Shown here: positions 1 through 10,972 of the stretch, one piece after another
Layout: each line of letters starts with the position of its first letter
Numbering within the stretch: the stretch's first letter is position 1
Assembly: GCA_035079385.1 (NCBI GenBank)
Contig: JAVHKY010000013.1
Coordinates: 3,844,001 to 3,908,000 of the forward strand
Source of the DNA: Aspidiotus rigidus
Taxonomy: Eukaryota; Arthropoda; Insecta; Hemiptera; Diaspididae
Reading direction: 5' to 3'
DNA: 64,000 nt
Program-made: the position numbers and the translations under genes
Notes under the pieces: generated by a model
The model's input: the letters and a program-made list of their open reading frames with translations, nothing else
Databases searched by the model: none
Told to the model about the DNA's origin: nothing

Positions 1-3000
1 AATAAAGACTTTATTATTGTTACTATTATTCTCTAATCAAACAATCGATTAAAATAAGAAACTAGAAACAAACTCAATTTTATGGGGAGGGCACAGAATA
101 TAATATTATAGAATTTAAAGCAATTGCATGATTTTTGTATGAATTGTATGAAGGGTGGAAATCCTGAGTCAGGAGATAGGAAGCTTGATCTGTAGTCATT
201 TTATCATCGTCAAATTCAAGTTTTGAACTAAAATTTCTCGCTCACACCTCAGTCATCGTCTCATCAACAACGCGAGCAAGAAATTATGTTAATGTGACCA
301 CGAATCGGACATACTCGTACGACTCATAGCCAACTACTCATACTTTACGTCCTCTCGCCTGACTGCCAACAGGAAAAATTATCCGTTTCACCCATGATCA
401 CGGACCAGAATTTCACCGCCCTCTGTAACATTTCTGAAGTTTTCCATGGACACTCCGAGGCATTAAAGTAAATCCTTACCACATCTCAACAATGTTAAGA
501 GGAGAAATGTTCTATGGAAGGTATTTTTTGTAAAATTTGGTATTTGCCATCAGACAAAAACTGACCTACCCCAATTGAATTAGGCTCCGAGGAAAAATTT
601 GTTCTCCGTCTTTTCCCAATTGCCACTTTTGGTGCCGAAAAAGAGACAAAAAATTCCGATTATCGAGCTATTGAAAATGAAAAATACAGCGACAAAATTT
701 TCTTCATATTGCTATCAATGTAGATGAGAATTATGACGAAAAAATTTCCTGGCCCGAGTAGGTTGGCGACAATTTGAGGATAGGTTAGGTTCATGCCCTC
801 GTAAGATTTTTGCGTAAGTTTCAGCGCAATTTCTTTTCGATGAAAAATTTTACAGTAAATTAAACCACAAAAAAAAATTATAAAATTTGCGTTAGCATAA
901 ATAATATCAGCGAAACATTACTCATTAAGTTCCTGTCCATTTTTAGCTTTGTCAGATATTTGATGATTTTAGAAATGGAAGACGTTACCCCTTATGACCT
1001 TCGATTTGCTTTGTATATTTGTAATTTGAATGCGATGGAAAATACTTTTGGATGCGGGTAAGAAAAAAAAAAAAAAAAACGAAAAATCTTCTAGAATTAA
1101 TATTGAAAAATAATTTTGTTGAACGATAGAATAAAATATGGATTTATAAGTAATCAACTTATTATGAAAATGACGGAAAATCAAAGCCACGATATATATT
1201 TTAAAAATCATAGCCCAACATTTTGAAACAGTTCCAATTTTTCCAGTCTTATAATATATATTGCTTTCTTCAGGTTATTGCAATGCTGATAGATGAACTT
1301 CTTATTTTTTCTTTCTTTTTGAAATTAATTTTACTACCTAGAAATATATTATATACGCTGATTACTTTCGCACCAAAATTCAAAACGAAATGTACAAATA
1401 CAAAATTTAGCTGCAATTGTTTCAGAATGGGTGCCTCGTATCTAGTTTGAATATACATTTATAGGTCTGAAGCATCATTTTCTCGTTTACAATTCATTAC
1501 AATGAATAGTGAACGGATGAGTTTTTTTTCTGTTTTTTCCCCACAATAGGCCACGTATACGCATTACTGGAAAGAAGAATAAAAAAAAAAAAATAAACTC
1601 TCTTTGTAAAAAATCAAGAAAATTACGAAAGCCACGATAAGTAGATTCAATATTTGCCACGTACCTAGTTGCTTTTTAAATCAATCAATGTAAAACAAAT
1701 TAAACCAATCATTCAATTTTTGAATTTTATGAGCCTTTCCGCTCCTATTTGCCTTCTAAATTTGAAAATTCTCTTTCTCAAGAAATAGCTATAAACTCAG
1801 GACATTATAGAGAAAACTGAAACAAATACGAATGAATTGATGCGAATAATTTGTTGTAAAATAGAGTTATAAGTTGAAAATGAAATATTTTTCAAATGCA
1901 ACAATATTCCAAAAGTTTTCTTTCGGAATGAACGTGAACTAGCAAAGATGTTTCTAGAAATTTTTCACCCTAAATAGGATGATATTTGCCAACTGATATT
2001 TTGTCCTCAATAAAATTATGGTTCATAGTATTATTTTAATCTCGTAAATATAGCGATATTTGCCGTTTTTTGCCATCTCTTGCTTTCCGAAAAATTGTTT
2101 GTGATGAGTTCATAATATATGAATTTGAGCGACTATGGAGTGTTTTTTATAAGTTAGACATCCAAGTGGAAAAAGTTTGTAACATTAAAAAAAAATATAT
2201 ATAACGTTCAATTTTCATTGTTTGAAATTTATTTGGCATCAGACCTAAAAAATATAATATGTCCATATTAAGCATAGATAAGTGTTTTAAGTTATTATTT
2301 GCTTCTAACACACTGTGTGACAATTTTCTAGTCATGTTAGCTACTATTTCACAATTATAGAGTCGATTTGTAACATGCAAGTATTTTGAAAACTGCCATG
2401 ATTTTCTTCTCGTTCTTCTAAGACATTTTGCATTCAAGTATTTGTGAGAAATTGCAAAAACAGGTGTAATCTACTTTGGAACAATAAATAAAAATTAGGA
2501 GGAAGTACTAAATTTAGAGTCAATGTTTTTTACATCTAGAATAAGCTATCTTACAAATTCCGCTAAAATTTACGTGAATTGAACATTATTTATCTTATGG
2601 TCAAGGAATTTATTAGACATATAAGTTACAATATCCACAAAATTGAATAAAATACAATATTAGAAGTTTACTGAAATTCAATATTTTACTGTATGGGAAC
2701 CGCTGAATTCAATCAAAATTTAGCATTTGGTCCGGCTTGCAAATAAATAATATATAGGCTTTAGAATATTACTGTGAACTTATAACTGTTGGTATTGTGT
2801 TTCATTTCATTCTAAGGAGGTGTAATTCACACAATTCGATGCGAAATAATAATTTTCAAGGGGTTTTCTAAGAAATACTAGTCCATATAAATATAAGTAT
2901 ACAGAATTGAATTCCCCTCAAGTTGGCAAAATCTAACATCAGTCAATTAATTCAACATGCGTGAGGACGTTTCCAGCAATATAAATTTAAGCAACTTTAA

Positions 3001-4330
3001 TTCACGTTTTTGTAGCCGCGAGGTATTAGAATAAAACGATAGGAAAGTACAAATTTGAAGCTTTCCTACTTTTTATAATTACCTACAGATATAGTATACC
3101 TATATAAGTGTAGTATTTCAATCGAACAATTTCATTGGTAGAAAATTATAAATTTGTTTTTGTGTTGTTTTAATTTCGTTTGTGAATAAATCTTTAGAAT
3201 ATTATACATTATTTTATTGATCTAACTAGGAACAAGAATTTGTACAAATTTTTTAAAATAGATTTGATAGATCTTATGTTTCTATCATTTTTGTGAAAAT
3301 CTACTATAATTGTAGACAAAGATTTTCTTTCTTCATTTTCTCATAAATTTGTTTAAATATATATAATTTTTAGGAAAATTTTTGTGGAACTGGGATGAGA
3401 GACAATCAACAATTTATACGAGTATGAATACTGCTCTAAACAATCAGCGAAACCTTTATAATTTCATCAATAGATAGAAATAATAAACGTACTTGAATTT
3501 AATTGATGGGATCGTCAATTTTTTTGTAGAATTTGTGTACCCAATTTAAAAAACTGATGAAGAACATGGACTTCTAAAATATTTTTCAATTACCGGTATA
3601 CATAAGCTCACATCTATTCACAAAATACAAAATAATTTTGAGAATTGATGCTGAAATTGAGCACTGCAACACACACAACTTGCAATCAAGTAAACAAAAT
3701 AATTTGGTCGGGCTGCTGATTTGTTTTTATTTGGTCATTAGATATGCTGCTTTTTGTCTGCAGCAGTCTATGTAGAAGGCATTTCCAATCCTACATTGCA
3801 TATACTCATCCTTGTGGGTAATATCAATCTAGTAGGCCTACTTAGTGTTCTCTAATAAGTTGCATATTACATTGCTCTTACGTCAGGGAAATTGATACCT
3901 ATGCTATTATTGCATATACGATTCCAATAAAAAGAATCAGGCAAATGAGTCTCGTATTATTATGATAGGAAGGAAGAGCCGCCCTTCGAGTACAGAATTT
4001 TCTGATGTGACGTACCAAACAAGCAGCTTGGTGCAGCTTTAATCCATCAGCCATCTTCCAGAATACCATAAGACTAGCTACGATGACGCACCTGAGGTTT
4101 AATACATTGGCCGTTGGATAGTTTTCTCAAAGGCTGTGGCGAATATGCGACAAACTGAAGGCTGGATTAAATAATCTTATCTATTCACAAAAATTCTCAC
4201 TCGCAGATGAATTTACGTTAAATGATAGAGCTCGAATTCCTCTTTAAGATAGAGCTTGCAAATAAGAATCATTGAAACCCGTTTCATCGTCTAAAAATGG
4301 TGAAAAATCACACAACTTGACCAAACAATT
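1..4330. other. Gene-free AT-rich intergenic DNA
   Basis: No open frame here has a recognisable domain, codon bias or plausible splice context; all frames are under 100 codons and low-complexity. Poly-A/T runs occur near 1065, 1580 and 2190. I see no tRNA, rRNA or clear transposon terminus. It may be intergenic DNA or intron of a gene lying outside the window. Confidence 0.6.
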
Positions 4331-4335
4331 TTTTT

Positions 4336-4625
4336 GAAGAGGTCACGAACGAGAACATCCGATTCTGAAAGTATTTTTTACGCTGAATTTGATGCCGTCA
4401 TTCGTTTTTCGTGATTCTCTCGGTATCTTCTGCAATCTTAACGTTTAGTTGCTGCAGCTTGTTGCGAAGCGCGACACACCTTTTCGTAATACTACCCTTC
4501 AGTGTTCGATGCACTTTGCAACAAGCCACGGCAACTAAACATCAAGATTGCTGAAGATAACAAGGGATCGAATTCAGCATGAAAAATACTTTCAGAATCG
4601 GATATTCTCGTTCTTGACCTCTTCA
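4336..4625. repeat. Long imperfect inverted repeat (foldback-type)
   Basis: The left arm (about 4336-4477) and the reverse complement of the right arm (about 4502-4625) can be aligned along their whole length. Shared blocks include GAAGAGGTCA, CCGATTCTGAAAGTATTTTT, GCTGAATT and GCTTGTTGC. The spacer is only about 25 bp, so a transcript or single strand could fold into a long hairpin. A weakly similar stretch with GAAAGTATTTTTTGCGC lies at 34246-34262. It has no coding capacity. It is likely a foldback-type element or an inverted duplication. Confidence 0.75.
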
Positions 4626-4639
4626 AACGATTTTTTTTT

Positions 4640-6890
4640 ATTTTTTTTTATTTGTGTTATCAATACATTTGAGACATAAACTGTGAAGGTCGACCAATTT
4701 TGTTTGAGGGTATAGTATACCACAATTTTCACATACAATATATCTGAACAGATATTTGCCTTCCAAACAACACTTGTAAAAATTTCCCCTTTCAACGGTC
4801 TCACTTGAGAAATTTAAAGTTTGACACTGAGTACAAGCATTATTCATTAGACCTGAACCATGCTCTCGTAAATTATTTTCCACATAATTTGACCGCACAA
4901 AAAGAACTCAAATGTCAATTTGTTGCATTTTCATCAGGGGTCGTAATCAATTCGACGTCATTAGAATTCAAAATTATTTCATCAACGATTTCAATTATTT
5001 TTCCGTGTACTGGATTCAAAGTTTGATTATCTTCTTTTCCTATCAATGATTCACAATGATTGTTATTCAAGTGCGGCAATTTGATGGGATTATTATTTAA
5101 ATTCGCATGAGATGTAATTCTTTTGAACGTATTTTCACAGAAGAGAAATCTGAATTTTCTCTCTCATACTCGTAAATGATAAATCCATAGGTTATATCTT
5201 GTAAACACGACTGATATGTACAAAATAATTCAATTTAGTCACCATAAACAGATGGGTCACTTAAATTTGATACATAATGAGAACAGAAACCGTGCATCCA
5301 TAGAAGATGCGATAAATGGAGTAAACTAACCATTTTTCTGACTAATACGATCGTAACACTCAATTCTTAGGACATAAGCTTGATGAATATTCTCATTGAA
5401 CAGTAGATAATCCTGATTAAAGCAATAATACGCCCCCCCATTCACAATAAATAATTTTATACCGATTAAAACCGCTCGACCTAGTTACTTAGCTAGCCTT
5501 TTCAATTCATGTAACTTGTAACTTGATACAATGTTTACCTAGAAATTGAAACTGGTACAATGGCACCTATTTCATACTGTCACTTACATGCATATCGCCA
5601 AATGTATTTGTATATGCCTCGCGGCAGTTCAATAGGAAAATATAAATTAAAATAAAAAATAATAAAAAAAAAAAAAAACGACAAAGAAAGAAAGAAAGAA
5701 AAAAAAACGAAATTTTTAGTTAATGTATTTACAAAATTACAACACTCCCAGATTGAGTAAGAGTAAGCAAAAATACGTAGTAAAATTCTCCAGATGATCA
5801 TCTTTGGAATTACAAATAAAGAAAAAATATTATTTTTAGTAGTTCATCGAAATACGAGCTGAGTATCTTAAGAGAGAAATAAAATTCGGAAAAATTGAAA
5901 CACACAGTTCCAAAAGGTTATCAACCCTTATGATGTTTTCCATGGAAATATGAGCCTGTATGCATACGATCAAGAAAAATCACAGAATCAAAGGTAGCGC
6001 GAAAAATTCTCCATTGACACACATGTGATTCTACAAAATAAAAATGTAAACGTTATTCCAGAGCGCCTACGTGATGATAAAATACAACCTATCGTACTCA
6101 GAACTTTACGGTGACCAGACGTACTTCTTTTGGAAGTACAGTACTTATTTTTAGCTGAATGTACCTTCCATAGAATCTGTACTTCATAGTGTATACTTCT
6201 TTCTGAAAATTATACTTTTTTTCGCCTTTTAAAAAAATACAGAGTTGAAATTCGACTATCGACTTGCACCCACGGATATTTCATCAAATCTTAATATTTT
6301 CAATTTATTTCAGAAAAATTATTAATTTTGAAAACATGCGCTACTTTTTTGGAAAAGAAAAAAATCTTCATACCATCATTTGCATTTTTTTTTTCTTTTC
6401 TTCAGTTTTTTCCCTATAAATCGTGAATTTGGGAAAAATGTACTTCTTTCTTAAAAACAAAATCTGGTCGCCATAAGTATAGGAGATGTTGGTTTTAGTA
6501 ATTTCACCTGCCGTTGGTCGCGTGCGGAAGATTTTTAAAATAAGTTTGAGCTCGCCCGCAATTCACTTCCTTATGACCCACTCGACTCGCGGTCACGCGC
6601 GACTCCCTTGGGATTTGACTAGATTTCCATCCGTTTTCTCGTCTTAACGCTGACCCAAGGCCTTACTGGAGGTTGCCATAATCCTAGAACCTTCTGGTCG
6701 AGTTTGCATTTAATAAAGGGTCTCTACCAACACTAAACAACAGTTCAATGACTACAGGTTGAGTATTAATTTCTCAACCCCATTAGAAGTAACAGAAAAA
6801 AAATGACATAATGACACTGAATAATAAAATGGATCTCACCCTTTCCAAATCGAGGAGAAATTCAAGTTACCAGGTAAGATTGTAACTGAC
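4640..6890. other. Intergenic DNA with low-complexity tracts
   Basis: No supported gene. Contains purine-rich A/GAAA microsatellite-like sequence at about 5655-5710 and poly-T/A runs near 4628, 6230 and 6385. The short frames in this stretch look like chance reads in AT-rich DNA. Confidence 0.5.
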
Positions 6891-6896
6891 TACTTA

Positions 6897-7058
6897 GTGC
6901 GCATTTATAGTGGCGCTTGATCTGATCGAGCAAAGAAAGCAGCGCAGCGTTTCGTAGGCAGGAGGGGAACATAGCAGAACAGAGAAGAGAAAATACAAAA
7001 GGATATTTTCTCTGCTCTGCTTTGCTTGCTTGTTCGCTACGCCACTATAAATCCGCTC
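6897..7058. mobile_element. MITE, PIF/Harbinger-like (162 bp, TTA target duplication)
   Basis: The ends are inverted repeats. The left end reads GTGCGCATTTATAGTGGCG and the reverse complement of the right end reads GAGCGGATTTATAGTGGCG: 19 bp with two mismatches. The trinucleotide TTA lies directly outside both ends (6894-6896 and 7059-7061). PIF/Harbinger transposons duplicate a three-base TWA target. The 162-bp body has no coding capacity, so this is a non-autonomous element. The inner sequence is also partly self-complementary (AGAGAAAAT... / ...ATTTTCTCT). Confidence 0.75.
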
Positions 7059-7399
7059 TTACTTATGCCAGAGCATTTTGATCTCTCGATCATGGCCTGA
7101 ATTTCATGATCAGAAGCTTCCAGTGAATTGAAGGGAAGAGGACGAGAACAAACAATTTAGAGCATAATATTTCACCACGTTATGGACAAAAGCCTGGAAT
7201 AGGCTAATTTCAACACTAGGTCAGTTTCGGGCACTGGTCAAGATTTCGAGCTTTCCACCTGATAAAAAAAACTTCCACCTTACCTCTTTCGCTGCTTGAG
7301 TGGTGGTTTCATTGATTGTGTTGATCAAAACGAGCCCAAAAAAACTCAAAATTTCTTCCACACTGTCCCTCATCTTTTCATCTTTTTTACTCTTTCTTG

Positions 7400-8150
7400 A
7401 TATGCTCGGATAGGCTACACATGGTCACCTTTGGAAATTTCACCAAGTCTCTGAAAGGGTTCAAATTTTGACCACCATAAAATATTACAAATTCGTCTAA
7501 CCTAGCCTAGACTTTCCCATTATCTATCCTCCACATCCCTCCACATCCCTCTGCATAGCTTGCAAGTCGATCTTAATTTTTTCTCGGTCTCTCTTCTTAA
7601 ACTTTTTAACATTTCACGTGTCTTTCCCGAAGTTTCTTGAATCCTAGTCCCTCCCATAGCTCGAAAGTCGACTTCAATTTTCTCCAAGCTCCTCTTCTCA
7701 CAATCTTTTTTTCTTCTTCGAGTCCAAGCAGTTTTCAGAAAATTTTTAAAGTCTCTGAAGTGGGACACAGCCCCCGTCCTTTTGAGAACCAAAATTTTCC
7801 GAGGGTGCAGTAGATATTTCTTCCAAAAAATCCTGATGAAACAACATTCCCGAGTTCAAAGAGTTTGGAATATAACTAGGAAGACGAAAGCAATTCGTGC
7901 CCCAGAAGGAGATTTAGAAGAAATCAGAGCTTAAAGATTTGTACAAATAAACAGACTTGAAATTCCGATTTCCAAGTGCTATAGAGGAAAAGAACTTCCA
8001 AAAAGTTACACTTTCAACTCAAGGACATAAGTTTTCAAGTCTCTCTAGTATCATATTGTTAGTACCATTTAGTATATCTGCCAACTTTTTCCAAGTACCA
8101 CGTATCACATCTAACGCGCAAAAGTCAAAAAGATCTACTAAAGGTTAAAT
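7400..8150. repeat. Degraded copies of the 'CTCGAGAGTCGAAA...TTCAAGTCC' repeat family
   Basis: Several imperfect units share the pattern of a 'tagctcgaaagtcga'-like block followed by a T-rich block and 'caagtc/ctccaag'. Examples lie near 7430, 7560, 7655-7690, 7730 and 8030. The same motif recurs near 11690-11960, 14425-14560, 36400-36760, 44600-45220, 50380-50690, 51680-51760, 59185-59510 and 61140-61345. Short open frames here are by-products of the repeat. Confidence 0.5.
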
Positions 8151-8570
8151 TTTTCTATGTCCTTTAGTTATGTAAGAAGTGGACTTTCAGCTTTCCATCC
8201 TCTACGGAACTTGCGAATTCAAAATTCCACTCGAACGGGACTTGGTGCTCGAATTTCTTACAAGCTTCTCCACTAGAAATTTTCTACAAAATATTCTCTC
8301 ACAGAAGACTGCTTGTTAGTTTTCATGAAATTGCATCATTCCTTTCCGTCACAGAAGAAAGTAAATGAAACAAACGAAAAAGATGACCAGATCAAACGAT
8401 CTTTATCACCGTAATCCTGAAAGGAAGCAAAGAAAATTGAACAATACACAACAATTTGAAAGTATAAAATGGGCAGCGTAAGATGTCATCAGAATCCAGG
8501 GGATGGAGGCCAAAGTGAACGAAAACAAGACTGAGTCGCCATACGCCTCAGTATCCAGTTCTCTTGTTTT

Positions 8571-9560
8571 TTTTTTCTAATTGACTGTTACGAGACGGAA
8601 ATTTATTTTTCAAAACTTACAACCCGAAAGTGCGCTTTTCGCGTGCTGTTTTGAGGCGCGAAAGCATTCGTTTGCAAGCGCGTTAGCTTTATGCTTAGAA
8701 AACGAGTTTCGCACGGTTAGAAGACATGAGAAATCACTTTTCCGGCCGCTGAATTAACTTTTCTGGCCGCTCAATTTACTTTTCCGTCCGCTCGGCAATA
8801 ATCAATGGCTCGCTCGCCGTGCTCGCCGCTCTTATCAGTAACACAATAATGGACACTATCAAAATCATGTGCCAATGAGAATTTGATGTTATAAACGAAG
8901 AAAAGATGAATTTTATTGACGAACAAATGTTGTGAACAAGAAAAAACGAATTAGAATCGATATAAATTGAATTGTAAGATGATTAATAAAGACTTATCAA
9001 TAAGAAAGAAACTGAATTCAATAGAAATAATAATCGATAAGGAACGATGTTATAGCGTCAATAAAATGAATTTTAACGAAAGTCATGAAGAAACAGCCAC
9101 GTCTATCTCCCATTCTTCAACAACGTCACTCATCTTCGCTAATTAAAACAAACTTTAAATTCGAATTGAAACACAAATCCTTGAACAAACACCGACAAAA
9201 AACACGCACGAGTGGTCTTGAATGAGTGGTATGCGTATGCTAAATGCATCGGTGAAGCATAAACGAGTATGGCCTTGAACGAGTGGTATGAATATGATAA
9301 TACGATATTGAACAGTGAAAACGTGACAAAAGTGGTTCTAACAGAGAGCACCAATCTGCGAAACGAATGCTCTCGCGCCTTCAAAACAGCACGCGAAAAG
9401 CGCTTTCGCATTGTTCGTTTTAAAAAATATCTTCCAAGATAATGAGCGAGCGACTTGAATGACTCGTTCGGCTCGCTCGGCTCGGCTTCGCCTCGCTTCG
9501 CGAACGCAGAACTCGTCATTCAAAACGTCGCTTTCGCTCCTTGGCATGAAATATACTATT
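8571..9560. repeat. Inverted repeat pair plus a 21-bp minisatellite
   Basis: The segment 8624-8674 and the reverse complement of 9361-9413 share the block GCTTTTCGCGTGCTGTTTTG and flanking GCG-rich sequence, forming inverted arms about 690 bp apart. Between them, 8736-8796 holds three 21-bp tandem units beginning ACTTTTCCGGCCGCT, ACTTTTCTGGCCGCT and ACTTTTCCGTCCGCT. Another partial duplication around 'gagtggtatg' lies at 9210-9300. I saw no coding domain. Probably a non-autonomous mobile element or a remnant of one. Confidence 0.5.
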
Positions 9561-9659
9561 TAAATTTTTTTCAGAAGATGCGGAGCTTAGAGATCTCGAT
9601 TTTTCCCATGTCAAGATCTGGAAACCAAGAGATCTGCATCTTTGTTCCACTCTGATCTG

Positions 9660-10960
9660 GAATCTCAGAGACTTAATATTTGTACGTACAGTAGGTATTA
9701 CGATTAAGGAAGTATCGAGAGGAAGAAACTTCCTTATGAAGACTGTACAGAAATTTGAAAAATGCTATGCAAAAATAAAATCATAGGTGACACAGAATAT
9801 TATGTAATACGTGCAGTATTAATCAAACGATATACATTATCATCAATATTGATGTTCGAAGACCATCTTGGTCATCTTGGTCACTCTTGACGAAAACTGT
9901 CCGAGAAATAAAATTTGCCAGGCAGAAATAAAATCTCAAGAGACAGAGAATGTATATCTTGAATGACCTGAAATTTGGAAATTATTGCTATGCAAAAATA
10001 AAATCTCGAGTAACTGTATTACTTGAGTGACGTCACAACACATTTTTCCGGTAAGAACTTTTTTTTTTTTTTTTTTGCAATCGTATATGGGCTCTTGCCT
10101 TGCTGAGGCAAGAGTCCCAAAAAGGATGGATCAATACAAAACGAACATTCAAGTCCATCTCACTACCCCCTTCCACCTGAGACCTGTAATTAATTTCGAA
10201 CACCACTAAAATCGTGAGCCTAGCTCGCACAAAAAATTAAAAATCGTGGTTTAATCAAACTGTTCTTAAAAATATTCATCAATGACAAAATTTCTTACGT
10301 CCATTGCAATTTTGTAAAATTATCGATGATGTACAGTGAACGCACAGCAATCGTCGTCCGCAAAATTAGCTTACTGTTAAACCGTGTCTGGCCGAACTCT
10401 CTTAATTAGGAACGTTTATTATCAATTGGTTCCGGCAATCGTTGAGTTTTTATGTTTACCCGCGCGCAAGTTACCAAGAATGAAAATTTTTAACCTCTGA
10501 TGACTTATACTCACATACAAGATTTCTTCCGAACACGCTAAATAATTAATAAGTAGTTTTTTTTTTTTTTTTTGGTCGAGTAGTTATTCATAAAAAAAAA
10601 CTATTTGTACATTTCAGAAATTAAAGAAAAAAAGAATGGTCGCTTATAAAAGATATTATTGATAAGTTTATATACTCGTTCTTTGACACGCTTGCCAGAA
10701 TGTCATCGAGATAATTGGTCGCTCATTTTTCTCGAACTTTTTAGGACGAAAAATACTATTAGAAATTCTCGTCTATTAATTCGTGTAGGACAGTTCGAAA
10801 AGCATTGCGATACGATGTAGAAATGATTTCTTCACGAAAAATAAAGTATGATAAGAATGTAGAATCGAATAGAACACGTATTACATGCGGAAAAGAAAGT
10901 CTTGTGTTAACATCGTGCGTCCACCCTTAAACACCAAAGCTCCGTCCGAGTTCAGCGAAT
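9660..10960. other. Intergenic region upstream of transporter A
   Basis: No supported gene. Holds imperfect dispersed copies of a unit containing 'gctatgcaaaaataaaatc' (9769-9785, 9988-10008), a short hairpin at 10089-10118 (GGGCTCTTGCCT with AGGCAAGAGTCCC) just after a poly-T run, and poly-T at 10557-10573. The promoter of transporter A presumably lies here, but I cannot point to a TATA box. Confidence 0.5.
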
Positions 10961-10972
10961 CGACCCGCTAGA

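Noticed and set aside
9139..9519. 126-codon minus-strand open frame
   Set aside because: It covers one arm of an inverted repeat and short tandem duplications, and reads as a repeat-derived frame.
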